A stretch of 30,366 bases of DNA. Origin: an uncultured Collinsella sp. GTDB taxonomy: Bacteria; Actinomycetota; Coriobacteriia; Coriobacteriales; Coriobacteriaceae. The position numbers were made by a program, and so were the translations under genes. Below are positions 7,324 through 15,510 of the stretch, piece after piece (positions within the stretch are counted from its first letter, which is position 1; each line of letters opens with the position of its first letter). Location: contig URHQ01000015.1 in the NCBI GenBank assembly GCA_900547655.1, forward strand, positions 1 to 30,366. Reading direction: 5' to 3'. Under the pieces are notes generated by a model. The model made no database searches, was not told the origin of the DNA, and saw nothing but the letters and a program-made list of their open reading frames with translations.

Positions 7324-7908
7324 ATGGGCACGACTTCCCCCAAGGCGGTCATCATGGACGAGACCGCCGTCAATCGAGCGATGACCCGCATCGCGCACGA
7401 GATTCTCGAGCGCAACGAGGGCTGTGAAGACCTCGCTCTGGTCGGCATCGTCACGCGCGGCGACCTTCTGGCTAAGAAGCTCGCCGAGGAGATCAAGGAG
7501 ATCGAGGGCGTCGAAGTTCCGCTCGGCAGCCTCGACATCAGCTTCTACCGCGATGACTATGCGACCAATTTCGCTCCCGCGATCCACGCCACCAACATTC
7601 CCTTTAGCGTCGACGGCAAGCGCGTCGTGCTGGTGGACGACATCCTGTATACGGGCCGTACCATCCGCGCCGCTCTCGACGCCGTCATGGACCTGGGCCG
7701 TCCGAGCCGCATTGAGTTGGCAGTCCTCGTTGACCGCGGCCACCGCGAGCTCCCCATCTCGCCGGACTTTGTCGGCAAGAACGTTCCCTCGTCGCATGAG
7801 GAGAACGTGCATCTATATATGAAGGAAGTCGACGGCCACACCGCCGTCGAGATCAACGACGTCGCGCCGGGCTCCCACGTGGGTTCTGCGCCGCTGGGAG
7901 GTGAGTAG
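7324..7908 (+). CDS. pyrR: Bifunctional pyr operon regulator / uracil phosphoribosyltransferase
   Basis: PyrR binds pyr mRNA in response to UMP and represses the operon by attenuation or translational blocking; it also makes UMP from uracil and PRPP. The 194 residues contain the type I phosphoribosyltransferase PRPP motif VVLVDDILYTGRT (about residues 101-113) and the family segments VGIVTRGDLLAKKL and LGSLDISFYRDDY. The C-terminal tail (after about residue 180) is slightly longer than in Bacillus PyrR, whose length is near 180. The ATG at 7324 has AAGGAGA at 7314-7320. It heads the pyr operon; the stop lies within the ribosome-site region of pyrB. Confidence 0.95.
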   Translation: MGTTSPKAVIMDETAVNRAMTRIAHEILERNEGCEDLALVGIVTRGDLLAKKLAEEIKEIEGVEVPLGSLDISFYRDDYATNFAPAIHATNIPFSVDGKRVVLVDDILYTGRTIRAALDAVMDLGRPSRIELAVLVDRGHRELPISPDFVGKNVPSSHEENVHLYMKEVDGHTAVEINDVAPGSHVGSAPLGGE

Positions 7909-7912
7909 TACC

Positions 7913-8857
7913 GTGGCGTTCAACCATAAGCACCTGATCGACATTACCGAGTACTCCGAAGAGGACATCAAGCTCATCCTCGAGACCGCCAAGGCGTTCT
8001 CCGAGGTCAACGAGCGTGCGATCAAGAAGGTCCCCACGCTCAAGGGCAAGACCATCGTCAACATGTTCAACGAGCCCTCGACGCGCACCCGCAGCTCCTT
8101 CGAGCTTGCCGAGAAGCGCCTTTCGGCCGATAGCCTTAACTTTGGCGGCTCCTCGACCTCTACGGTCAAGGGCGAGAGCCTCGTCGACACCGTCGAGACC
8201 CTCAACGCCTATAAGATCGACTGCATCGTCGTGCGCGATAAGCACGCCGGTGCTCCCTACATCGTCACGCAGAACTCGCCCGCGAGCGTCATCTGCGCCG
8301 GTGACGGCAAGCACAACCACCCCACGCAGGCCCTTCTCGACCTGTACACCATCTGGGAGCATAAGGGTGACTTCCACGGTCTGAAGGTCGCCGTCGTCGG
8401 CGATATCTCACACTCCCGTGTCTGCGGCTCGCTGATTCCCGCCCTTAAGATCATGGGCTGCGAGACCTACGCCGTCGCCCCCGGCACGCTGCTGCCGCCG
8501 GCGCCCGAGGTTCTGGGCTGCGACCACGTGACGAGCGATCTCGATTCTGTCCTGCCCGAGCTGGACGTTGTCTACATGCTGCGCGTGCAGCAGGAGCGCC
8601 TCGAGGGTGCCCCGTTCCCGACCATTCGTGAGTACCACAAGCTCTTCGGTCTGACCAAGGACCGCGAGAAGCTCATGAAGCCCGACGCAATCATCTGCCA
8701 CCCGGGCCCCATCAACCGCGGCGTCGAGTTCGACTCCTATATGGCCGACCACCCGCAACGCTCCGTCATCCTGGAGCAGGTCTACGCCGGTATCTGCGTG
8801 CGTATGGCTATCCTGTATCTGCTGCTTGGAGGTGCCGATAATGGCCTTGCTTCTTAA
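7913..8857 (+). CDS. pyrB: Aspartate carbamoyltransferase catalytic subunit
   Basis: ATCase condenses carbamoyl phosphate and aspartate, the committed step of pyrimidine synthesis. The carbamoyl-phosphate loop STRTRSS lies at about residues 56-62. KGESLVDTVETL, HPTQALLDLYTIWE and HPGPINRGVE follow. I chose GTG 7913 (MAFNHKHL, 314 residues) because GGAGGTGA at 7897-7904 is well spaced for it. GTG 7901 is also in frame but lies inside that ribosome site; using it would overlap pyrR by 8 bases. No pyrI regulatory subunit gene is present, so the enzyme is probably the unregulated trimer type. Confidence 0.95.
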   Translation: MAFNHKHLIDITEYSEEDIKLILETAKAFSEVNERAIKKVPTLKGKTIVNMFNEPSTRTRSSFELAEKRLSADSLNFGGSSTSTVKGESLVDTVETLNAYKIDCIVVRDKHAGAPYIVTQNSPASVICAGDGKHNHPTQALLDLYTIWEHKGDFHGLKVAVVGDISHSRVCGSLIPALKIMGCETYAVAPGTLLPPAPEVLGCDHVTSDLDSVLPELDVVYMLRVQQERLEGAPFPTIREYHKLFGLTKDREKLMKPDAIICHPGPINRGVEFDSYMADHPQRSVILEQVYAGICVRMAILYLLLGGADNGLAS

Positions 8858-10130
8858 GAATGCCCACGTCGTCGACCCGTCCGTCGAGCTTGACGGTGTC
8901 GTTGACGTCCTGATTGACGGCGACAAGATCGCCGAGGTCGGCGAGAATCTCGCCGTCGAGGGAGCCGAGGTCCGCGACCTTTCCGGCAAGTACCTCGTCC
9001 CCGGCCTGGTGGATATGCACGTTCACCTTCGCGAGCCCGGCTACGAGGTCAAAGAGGACATCGAGAGCGGTACCCGCGCAGCTGCCAAGGGCGGCTTTAC
9101 CGGTGTGTGCTCCATGCCCAACACCGATCCCGTCACCGATAACGGCACCGTCGTGGAGTTCGTCAAGTCCCGTGCTGCCGAGGTCGGTCACTGCCGCGTC
9201 TATCCGTCGGGTGCCATGACCCGCGGTCTTAAGGGCGAGGCCATGTCCGAGATGGGCGATATGGTCGCCCACGGCGCCGTCGCCTTCACCGACGACGGTC
9301 GCGGCGTGCAGGGTGCGGGCATGCTCCGTCGCTGCATGGACTACGGCAAGATGTTCGGCAAGGTCTTTATGAGCCACTGCCAGGACGAGGATCTGGTCGG
9401 CCACGGCCAGATCAACGAGGGCAAGGTCTCGACCCGTCTGGCTCTCGAGGGTTGGCCGGCTGCCGGCGAGGAGCTCCAGATCGCCCGCGACATCGAGATC
9501 GCCAAGCTGACTGGTGCCAAGCTGCACATTCAGCACATCTCCACCGCCCATGGCCTGGAGATCGTGCGTGCCGGTAAGGCCGCTGGCGTTCAGGTTACCT
9601 GTGAGGCCACCCCGCATCACATGTTCCTGACCGAGAACGACCTGGACGAGACCTACAACACCTCGCTCAAGGTCAATCCGCCGCTGCGTACCGAGGAGGA
9701 TGCCGAGGCCATCCGTCAGGGCGTCATCGACGGCACCGTCGACGTTATCGTCACCGATCACGCTCCCCACACCCCGTGGGAGAAGGCCCGCGAGTTCGAG
9801 CTTGCGCCCTTTGGCATGATCGGTCTCGAGACCTCGCTGTCGCTCGTGCTCACCGAGCTGGTCAACACGGGCAAGATGAGCATGGGCCGTATGGTCGAGC
9901 TCATGGCCATCAAGCCGCGTGAGATCCTGGGCCTCGACCAGGTTCAGGTCAAGGCGGGCTCCGTTGCCGACCTGACCGTGTTCGACCCCTCTGCCACCTG
10001 GACGGTCGGCGAGGACGGTTACGAGTCGCGCGCCGAGAACTCCGGTTTTGCCGGCCGCACGCTTACCGGTCGTGCCACCGATGTGTTTGTCGGCGGTAAG
10101 CAGACGCTCGCCGACGGCTGCATCTGCTAG
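8841..10130 (+). CDS. pyrC: Dihydroorotase
   Basis: A zinc amidohydrolase that cyclises carbamoyl aspartate to dihydroorotate. The 429 residues place it with the long bacterial (type I, PyrC/AllB-like) enzymes. Metal ligands are H60 and H62 in DMHVHLREPG; later ligands lie in KLHIQHISTAHG and in VDVIVTDHAPH. The ATG at 8841 is preceded by GGAGGTG (8828-8834); an in-frame TTG at 8826 sits upstream of that site and is not used. The gene overlaps the end of pyrB by 17 bases, indicating translational coupling. Confidence 0.95.
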   Translation: MALLLKNAHVVDPSVELDGVVDVLIDGDKIAEVGENLAVEGAEVRDLSGKYLVPGLVDMHVHLREPGYEVKEDIESGTRAAAKGGFTGVCSMPNTDPVTDNGTVVEFVKSRAAEVGHCRVYPSGAMTRGLKGEAMSEMGDMVAHGAVAFTDDGRGVQGAGMLRRCMDYGKMFGKVFMSHCQDEDLVGHGQINEGKVSTRLALEGWPAAGEELQIARDIEIAKLTGAKLHIQHISTAHGLEIVRAGKAAGVQVTCEATPHHMFLTENDLDETYNTSLKVNPPLRTEEDAEAIRQGVIDGTVDVIVTDHAPHTPWEKAREFELAPFGMIGLETSLSLVLTELVNTGKMSMGRMVELMAIKPREILGLDQVQVKAGSVADLTVFDPSATWTVGEDGYESRAENSGFAGRTLTGRATDVFVGGKQTLADGCIC

Positions 10131-10150
10131 CATAGCCTTATCGCTTTTGT

Positions 10151-10175
10151 GCGCGGTGCCCTTGCGGTGCCGCGC
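10151..10175 (+). other. Hairpin between pyrC and pyrK
   Basis: GCGCGG (10151-10156) can pair with CCGCGC (10170-10175), followed by a T-rich but broken tract (TTTCTGTTCGTTTT). It lies in the only sizeable gap (92 bases) within the pyr operon and could be a leaky terminator or processing site. Confidence 0.3.
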
Positions 10176-10222
10176 TTTCTGTTCGTTTTGACCATGCAAC
10201 CGCATGGGGGATTGGAGCGTCT

Positions 10223-11014
10223 ATGCCCACACCTTCCACTGCACGCATGCACGACTTCGAGGTCGTCTCGAACCAGGAGATCGCCGACGGCATCTTCTCG
10301 CTCGTCATCTCGGCCCCCAAGCTTGCAAGTGCGCTCAAGCCCGGTCAGTTTGTGAACATTGCCGTGCCCGGCGATGCGTCCTCGCTGCTTCGCGTGCCCC
10401 TGAGCTTCTATCGCGCCGACGCCGAGGCCGGCACCGTCGAGCTGTGGTACGCCGTCGTGGGCGACGATACCCGTCGTTTGTCCCAGATGGGCCCTGGCTC
10501 CACCTCCAACCTACTGGGCCCCGGTGGCCGTGGCTGGATGGTACCCGAGGGCACCAGGAAGGCCCTGCTCGTCGCCGGTGGCATCGGCGTTCCGCCCGTG
10601 CTCTGCCTCGCCGGTAAGCTTGCCGAGCAGGGCGTTGCCGTCGACGTGTGCCTGGGCTTTGGCACCGCTTCCAAGGCTGTGGGCATCGATGAGTTCCGCG
10701 CGCTGGGCGCCACGGTCAACGTTTGCACCGACGACGGCTCGCTGGGCACGCACGGTTTTTGCACCGACCCGGCAGCCGAGCTGCTCGGCGAGGGCGGCTA
10801 CGACTACGTAGCCAGCTGCGGCCCCGCTGTCATGATGAAGAAGGTCGCCGCCGCTGCCGCCGAGGCCGGTGCGTACTGCGAGGTGTCGCTTGAGCGCATG
10901 ATGAGCTGTGGCTTTGGCGCCTGCAACACCTGCAATGTCGAGACGGTCGACGGTATGAAGGGTGCTTGCATGTGCGGCCCCGTGTTCGATGCTTCCAAGG
11001 TGGTGGTCTTCTAG
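10223..11014 (+). CDS. pyrK: Dihydroorotate dehydrogenase B, electron-transfer subunit
   Basis: PyrK carries FAD and a [2Fe-2S] cluster and passes electrons from dihydroorotate (via PyrD) to NAD+. The 263 residues contain a ferredoxin-reductase-like FAD domain (RVPLSFYR near residue 55), an NAD-binding segment (LLVAGGIGVPPVLCLAGKL) and the C-terminal cluster motif with C229, C234, C237 and C249 or C251 (SCGFGACNTC and GACMCG). The ATG at 10223 has GGAG at 10214-10217. It sits directly before pyrD, as in other class 1B systems; its stop overlaps the pyrD start by one base. Confidence 0.95.
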   Translation: MPTPSTARMHDFEVVSNQEIADGIFSLVISAPKLASALKPGQFVNIAVPGDASSLLRVPLSFYRADAEAGTVELWYAVVGDDTRRLSQMGPGSTSNLLGPGGRGWMVPEGTRKALLVAGGIGVPPVLCLAGKLAEQGVAVDVCLGFGTASKAVGIDEFRALGATVNVCTDDGSLGTHGFCTDPAAELLGEGGYDYVASCGPAVMMKKVAAAAAEAGAYCEVSLERMMSCGFGACNTCNVETVDGMKGACMCGPVFDASKVVVF

Positions 11015-11937
11015 TGGGTACCGTGAACATGGCCGTCGATTTCGGCGGCGTCAAGATGCAGAACCCCATCAACACCGCAGCCGGTACCTTTGGTTACGGT
11101 TGGCAGTTCCAGAATTTCTTCGATGTTTCCCAGCTGGGCGCCATCACCACCAAGGGTTGCGCTGCCGAGCCCTGGCCCGGCAACCCCGCGCCCCGCATGG
11201 CCGAGATCCCCGGCGGTATGATCAACTCCGTGGGCCTTCAGAACCCCGGCGTGGCCGCCTTTGCCCGCGAGTCCGGTCCGTGGCTCGAACAGCTGTCCAA
11301 GGACGGCTGCCAGGTCATCTGTCAGGTTGCCGGCCACTCCGTTGACGAGTTTGTCCGCGCACTCGAGATGTATGTCGAGCTGTGCCCCTGGGCTGCCGGC
11401 TACGAGATCAACGTGAGCTGCCCTAATATCGCCGCCGGCGGTGCCGCCATGGGCTCCACACCCGAGGGCGCCTCTTCCGTTATGGCTGCCTGCCGCAAGG
11501 TGACCGATAAGCCGCTGTTCGTGAAGATGGCGCCGGTCAACGTCGCCGAGATCGCCAAGGCCCTCGAGGCTGCCGGCGCCGACGGCCTTTCGGTTATCAA
11601 CTCCATCCAGGGCATGGCCATCGACGTCCATACCCGCAAGTCCCGCGTGGCCAAGCCCAAGGGCGGCCTTTCGGGCCCGCTGTGCCACCACATCGCCGTC
11701 CGCATGGTCTGGGAGGTTGCCCAGGCCGTCGATATCCCCATCAACGGTGTCGGCGGTGTCATGACCGGCGAGGATGCGGCTGAGTTTATCCTGGCCGGTG
11801 CCACCTGCGTGTCGGTCGGTATGGCCAACTTCGTCGATCCGTGCGCTTCGCTCAAGATCGCGCATGAGCTCGAGGCCTGGGCCGAGTCCCAGGGCGTAAA
11901 GGACATCAACGAACTGGTAGGTGCTTTCGAATGCTAG
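11014..11937 (+). CDS. pyrD: Dihydroorotate dehydrogenase B (NAD+), catalytic subunit
   Basis: A class 1B FMN enzyme oxidising dihydroorotate to orotate in the cytoplasm together with PyrK. Visible motifs: NPINTAAGTFGYG at the N-terminus, GAITTKGC, the active-site loop NVSCPN with catalytic C136 (class 1 enzymes use Cys), and the FMN phosphate segment INGVGGVMTGEDAAEF. I start at GTG 11014 (307 residues), which overlaps the pyrK stop and has GGTGGTGG upstream; GTG 11023 and ATG 11029 are possible shorter starts. The gene overlaps pyrF by 7 bases. Confidence 0.94.
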   Translation: MGTVNMAVDFGGVKMQNPINTAAGTFGYGWQFQNFFDVSQLGAITTKGCAAEPWPGNPAPRMAEIPGGMINSVGLQNPGVAAFARESGPWLEQLSKDGCQVICQVAGHSVDEFVRALEMYVELCPWAAGYEINVSCPNIAAGGAAMGSTPEGASSVMAACRKVTDKPLFVKMAPVNVAEIAKALEAAGADGLSVINSIQGMAIDVHTRKSRVAKPKGGLSGPLCHHIAVRMVWEVAQAVDIPINGVGGVMTGEDAAEFILAGATCVSVGMANFVDPCASLKIAHELEAWAESQGVKDINELVGAFEC

Positions 11938-12647
11938 AGACCGATGCCCGCGACCGTGTTATCGTCGCTCTTGACTGCGACCGTGAGCGTGCGCTCGAGC
12001 TTGCCCACGAGCTTTCGGGCCATGCCGCCTGGCTCAAGGTTGGCATGACACTCTATTACGCTGAGGGCCCCGAGATCGTCAAGACCTTTAAGGACCTGGG
12101 CTTTAAGGTCTTCCTTGACCTTAAGTTCCATGATATTCCGCATCAGGTTCGCGGTGCCGCCCGTTCGGCCTCGCTTGCCGGTGCCGACCTGCTCTCGGTT
12201 CACGGCTTGGGTTCGGGCGCCATGCTCGCTGCCTGCCGCGAGGGTGCCGAGGAGGCGCGCGAGGACCGCGCCAAGCTCGTCGCCATCACCGTGCTCACGA
12301 GCATGAATCAGGATGCCTTGAGCGAGATCGGCGTCGAGTCGCCCGTGGCCGAGGAGGCCGCCCGCCTGGCAAAGCTCGCTCAGGCCAACGGCATCGATGG
12401 CATCGTGTGCTCGCCGATGGAGGCTCACGACATGCGTGAGCTGCTGGGTCCCGATGCCCTTATCGTGACTCCGGGTGTGCGTCCGGTGGGTGCCGCCTTA
12501 GGTGACCAGTCTCGCGTGGCGACGCCTTCCCAGGCTATCGAGCGTGGCGCAAGCCACATTGTGGTGGGCCGTCCCATCACCGGTGCCGACGATCCGGTTG
12601 CCGCCTTTGACGCCATCGTCGCCGAGCTGGTCGAAAACGTCGCGTAA
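11931..12647 (+). CDS. pyrF: Orotidine 5'-phosphate decarboxylase
   Basis: Converts OMP to UMP, the last de novo step. The 238-residue TIM barrel has the catalytic motif DLKFHDIP at about residues 63-70 (D63, K65, D68). The phosphate-binding C-terminal segment is VTPGVRP followed by GASHIVVGRPIT. The ATG start overlaps the pyrD stop by 7 bases. It is the last gene of the pyr operon; pyrE (orotate phosphoribosyltransferase) and carAB are absent from the window and must lie elsewhere if the pathway is complete. Confidence 0.96.
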   Translation: MLETDARDRVIVALDCDRERALELAHELSGHAAWLKVGMTLYYAEGPEIVKTFKDLGFKVFLDLKFHDIPHQVRGAARSASLAGADLLSVHGLGSGAMLAACREGAEEAREDRAKLVAITVLTSMNQDALSEIGVESPVAEEAARLAKLAQANGIDGIVCSPMEAHDMRELLGPDALIVTPGVRPVGAALGDQSRVATPSQAIERGASHIVVGRPITGADDPVAAFDAIVAELVENVA

Positions 12648-12694
12648 AAGATTCCCCTAAGTCACCACTTTTGGGTCTTATTAGCACAAAATAA

Positions 12695-12748
12695 CCCCTG
12701 TGCCTGCGTAAACTTTCCCATCCTTTGTGTGGAATCGCAGGCCAGGGG
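12695..12748. other. Imperfect hairpin downstream of the pyr operon
   Basis: CCCCTG-t-GCCTGCG (12695-12708) pairs with CGCAGGC-CAGGGG (12736-12748), giving 13 bp with one bulged T and a 27-base loop. The tail is T-rich only on the minus strand (TTATTTT). It may still end the pyr transcript or act as a structured leader for mihF. Confidence 0.4.
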
Positions 12749-12836
12749 CTTAACTTTGGGCGCAGTATATTGCACTTTTTGCGGGTATCGTCTAACCTAT
12801 GGAGCCGCGATTGGGCATTTTGTACGTTCTACGTGC

Positions 12837-12842
12837 TAAAAT
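12837..12842 (+). promoter_or_regulatory. Predicted extended -10 element of mihF
   Basis: TGC-TAAAAT 45 bases upstream of the mihF start is an extended -10. A candidate -35 at the usual distance is weak. The position gives a leader of about 40 bases. Confidence 0.45.
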
Positions 12843-12886
12843 GCCAATTATTGAATCAGATATAACCCAACTATTTGGAGGTTCGA

Positions 12887-13195
12887 ATGGCACTCCCTCA
12901 GCTTACCGATGAGCAGCGCAAGCAGGCTCTTGAGAAGGCTGCTGCCGCACGTCACGCCCGCGCTGAGCTTCGCGAGCAGATCAAGAAGGGCGAGAAGTCC
13001 CTCGAGTCCGTGCTCAACTCCGATGACCCCATTGCTTCCCGCATGAAGGTTTCCACCCTCATCGAGTCTCTCCCCGGTTATGGCAAGGCCAAGGCCGCCA
13101 AGATCATGGAGGAGCTCGGTATCTCCGCTACCCGTCGCGTCCAGGGCCTCGGTGTCCGTCAGCGCGAGCAGCTCCTCGAGCAGCTGACCAAATAA
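12887..13195 (+). CDS. mihF: Integration host factor, actinobacterial type
   Basis: A nucleoid-associated DNA-binding protein of the actinobacterial mIHF family, unrelated to the HU/IHF fold of proteobacteria. The 102 residues start MALPQLTDEQRKQALEKAAA. The helix-rich N-terminus is followed by the DNA-binding core KVSTLIESLPGYGKAKAAKI and the conserved RRVQGLGVRQREQLL. The ATG at 12887 has GGAGG at 12877-12881; an in-frame TTG at 12875 lies upstream of that site. Location directly before gmk and rpoZ is the known actinobacterial arrangement and supports the call. Confidence 0.95.
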   Translation: MALPQLTDEQRKQALEKAAAARHARAELREQIKKGEKSLESVLNSDDPIASRMKVSTLIESLPGYGKAKAAKIMEELGISATRRVQGLGVRQREQLLEQLTK

Positions 13196-13765
13196 GTGAG
13201 CGCTCAGGATTCCAAGCTCTTTGTGATTTCTGGACCGTCAGGCGCAGGGAAGGGTACGCTCGTCACTCGTGTGCGCGAGCGCCGCTCGAACCTGGGCCTG
13301 ACGGTTTCGGCTACCACGCGAGCACCACGCAAAGGTGAGGTCGACGGCGTCAACTACTTTTTCCTGACGCGTGAGGAGTTCGACCGCCGCGTGGCAAACG
13401 GTGAGTTTGTTGAGTGGGCCGAGGTCCACGGTAACTGCTACGGCACGTTGGTGAGCGAGGTTCAGTCCAAGCTCGCCTCTGGTTCGTCTCTCATCTTGGA
13501 GATCGATGTCCAGGGTGCCCTGCAGGTGAAGGAGCGTTTCCCCGAGGCCGTGCTGATCTTTATCAAGCCGCCTTCGCTCGAGGTGCTTCGCGAGCGTCTA
13601 GTCGGTCGCGGTACCGAGACGCCCGAGACGATTGAGCTGCGTATGGCAAACGCCGCCGATGAGCTTGCCCTTGCCGACCGCTACGACGACGTAGTGGTTA
13701 ATGACGATCTCGACCGCGCGACCGATGAGCTCGTTCGCGTTCTCGATATGCATGAAAGGATCTGA
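13196..13765 (+). CDS. gmk: Guanylate kinase
   Basis: Phosphorylates GMP to GDP. The 189 residues have the P-loop GPSGAGKGT (13-21), the GMP-binding segment SATTRAPRKGEVDGVNYFFL, and IDVQGALQVK. The GTG start at 13196 immediately follows the mihF stop; no strong ribosome site is seen, so translation is probably coupled. The gene leads into rpoZ five bases after its stop, a widely conserved pairing. Confidence 0.96.
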   Translation: MSAQDSKLFVISGPSGAGKGTLVTRVRERRSNLGLTVSATTRAPRKGEVDGVNYFFLTREEFDRRVANGEFVEWAEVHGNCYGTLVSEVQSKLASGSSLILEIDVQGALQVKERFPEAVLIFIKPPSLEVLRERLVGRGTETPETIELRMANAADELALADRYDDVVVNDDLDRATDELVRVLDMHERI

Positions 13766-13770
13766 GGTCC

Positions 13771-14052
13771 GTGTCCGTTGTAAAGCCTTGCATTGACGAT
13801 CTTCTGGAGAAGACCGATCACAACCGCTTCCTGCTCGCTTCGCTTGCCTCCAAGCGCGCCTGCGACATCAATAGCATGCTGCGTGGCCAGCACAACCGTG
13901 TGCTTGCCGTCCAGGATGTCGATGACATCACCATTGGGCTTTCCGGTGCCGATACCATCTCGATGGCTATGGACGAGATTGTCGACGGCGACATCTCTTA
14001 CGACGAGGCCCGTTACGAGAAGGCGCTCGGCCACAAGGTTGCTGAAGCCTAA
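13771..14052 (+). CDS. rpoZ: DNA-directed RNA polymerase omega subunit
   Basis: The omega subunit assists assembly of beta prime and, in some bacteria, ppGpp response. The 93 residues include the omega signature RFLLASLASKRACDINSM and the variable acidic C-terminal half. The GTG start at 13771 has AAAGGA at 13755-13760, with a GAGG closer (13765-13768). It is directly downstream of gmk and abuts thiI with no gap. Confidence 0.92.
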   Translation: MSVVKPCIDDLLEKTDHNRFLLASLASKRACDINSMLRGQHNRVLAVQDVDDITIGLSGADTISMAMDEIVDGDISYDEARYEKALGHKVAEA

Positions 14053-15297
14053 ATGGCGGCTCGCGTCTGCCTGGTCCACTATCACGAGGTTGGACTGAAG
14101 GGTAAGAACCGCGCACATTTTGAGCATATCCTCATGGATAACATCAAGGCGGCCTTGGCCGCCTTTTCCGTGAATGCCGTGTCTCGAATTTCCGGTTATA
14201 TCCTCGTGACCTTTAACGAGCATCAGGCCGATGAGGCGGCGCGTGTCATTCGCACCGTTCCCGGCGTTGCTCGCGTGTCTTTGGCGTATCACACCAATCG
14301 CGACCCTCAGGAGTACTGTGCCGCCGCCGTGAAGGCGCTGCGCGAGTTTGGTTCCTTCGATTCGTTTAAGGTGCACGCCAAGCGCTCCAATACTGACTAT
14401 GAGCTCACCTCGATTGACATCAATCGTCAGGTGGGCGAGGTGCTGTGTGAGGCCTTCCCCGATAAAAAGGTTCAAATGCACGACCCCGATGCGATGGTGC
14501 ACGTACTGGTGGTCCAGGGTAGCGTTTATGTGTATGCGCGCTCCGAGCGCGGCGTGGGCGGTCTGCCGGTTGGTTCTGCCGGCAAGGTCGTGACGCTGCT
14601 GTCGTCGGGTATCGATTCTCCGGTGGCGACCTGGATGCTCGCGCGTCGCGGCGCGGTGTGCGTGCCGGTGCATTTCTCTGGTCGTCCGCAGACGCCCGAT
14701 ACGAGCGAGTATTTGGTGCAGGACATCATCCGTGCGCTTGAGCCGGGTGTCCAGATCGGCCGCCTGTACGTGGTGCCGTTTGGCGACTGCCAGCGTGAGA
14801 TTTCGGTCACCTGTCCCAGCAACCTGCGCGTGATCATGTATCGCCGCATTATGTATTCGGTTGCCGAGCACATTGCACACATCGAGGGCGCCAAGGCCAT
14901 CGTGACGGGCGAATCGCTTGGGCAGGTTGCCTCCCAAACGCTTGAGAATATCATGGCCGTTAACGAGGCCGTGAAGATCCCCGTGTTCCGTCCTCTCATC
15001 GGTTCGGACAAGCAGGAGATCATCGCGCGCGCCGAGGAGATCGGTACGTTCGATATCTCGACTGAGGCCGCTCCCGACTGCTGCACGCTGTTTATGCCGC
15101 GCCGTCCCGAGACGCACGCTAAACTCGATGCCGTGCATGAGGCCTGGGAGCTGTTCGATCACGAGGAGATGATCGAGCGCCTGCTCAAGCAGACCGAGTA
15201 CATCGACTTCGAGAGCAACACGTATAAGGCCCCTAAGACCTTAAAACGCAAACATTCGGAGCTTGCTCCGCGTGAGATTTACCAAGATCACGAGTAA
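14053..15297 (+). CDS. thiI: tRNA 4-thiouridine synthase ThiI (no rhodanese domain)
   Basis: Adenylates U8 of tRNA and installs sulfur to make s4U, a near-UV sensor base. The 414 residues show the N-terminal ferredoxin-like region (HYHEVGLKGKNRAHFE), a THUMP domain, and the PP-loop SSGIDS (184-189). Near the end comes DCCTLFMPRRPETHAKL, which carries the family cysteine. The C-terminal rhodanese domain of the E. coli enzyme (482 residues) is missing, as in Bacillus; sulfur must come directly from a cysteine desulfurase, and a role in thiazole synthesis is unlikely. The ATG directly follows the rpoZ stop. A terminator follows. Confidence 0.94.
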   Translation: MAARVCLVHYHEVGLKGKNRAHFEHILMDNIKAALAAFSVNAVSRISGYILVTFNEHQADEAARVIRTVPGVARVSLAYHTNRDPQEYCAAAVKALREFGSFDSFKVHAKRSNTDYELTSIDINRQVGEVLCEAFPDKKVQMHDPDAMVHVLVVQGSVYVYARSERGVGGLPVGSAGKVVTLLSSGIDSPVATWMLARRGAVCVPVHFSGRPQTPDTSEYLVQDIIRALEPGVQIGRLYVVPFGDCQREISVTCPSNLRVIMYRRIMYSVAEHIAHIEGAKAIVTGESLGQVASQTLENIMAVNEAVKIPVFRPLIGSDKQEIIARAEEIGTFDISTEAAPDCCTLFMPRRPETHAKLDAVHEAWELFDHEEMIERLLKQTEYIDFESNTYKAPKTLKRKHSELAPREIYQDHE

Positions 15298-15307
15298 TTT
15301 TGTGCAT

Positions 15308-15341
15308 AGACCGATGATGCGCCTGCATCGTCGGTCTTTTG
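15308..15341 (+). terminator. Intrinsic terminator of mihF-gmk-rpoZ-thiI
   Basis: A 13-bp stem, AGACCGATGATGC (15308-15320) with GCATCGTCGGTCT (15325-15337), one G-U pair, a 4-base GCCT loop, then TTT. Confidence 0.88.
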
Positions 15342-15441
15342 CTATCTGGGCATTTTGCGGCTAAGTGTTCATTTGCTGACGTGTGCCTGAATAAATGGAC
15401 AGATTTGTGCAAGGTTTTGGTCAGCTTTTGGTTTGACCGCG

Positions 15442-15453
15442 AAAACCGGTTTT
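15442..15453. promoter_or_regulatory. Perfect 12-bp palindrome upstream of comEA
   Basis: AAAACCGGTTTT lies 58 bases upstream of the comEA start in the only gap before the competence genes. It could be an operator. No regulator is identified. Confidence 0.3.
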
Positions 15454-15510
15454 GAAGCATGGCTGTTGCAGGGCTCTTTTCCTGACACGATGTTGTTGGG
15501 AGGTTATGCT

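Noticed and set aside
7205..7384. A small plus-strand ORF overlapping the pyrR start, as a protein gene
   Set aside because: No good ribosome site and overlap with pyrR in another frame. Kept only as a possible attenuation leader ORF, not as a gene.
7901..7903. GTG 7901 as the pyrB start
   Set aside because: It lies inside the GGAGGTGA ribosome site; GTG 7913 has the right spacing and gives the usual N-terminus.
13681..15162. A 493-codon minus-strand frame over thiI
   Set aside because: Antisense shadow rich in His and Arg; no recognisable domain.
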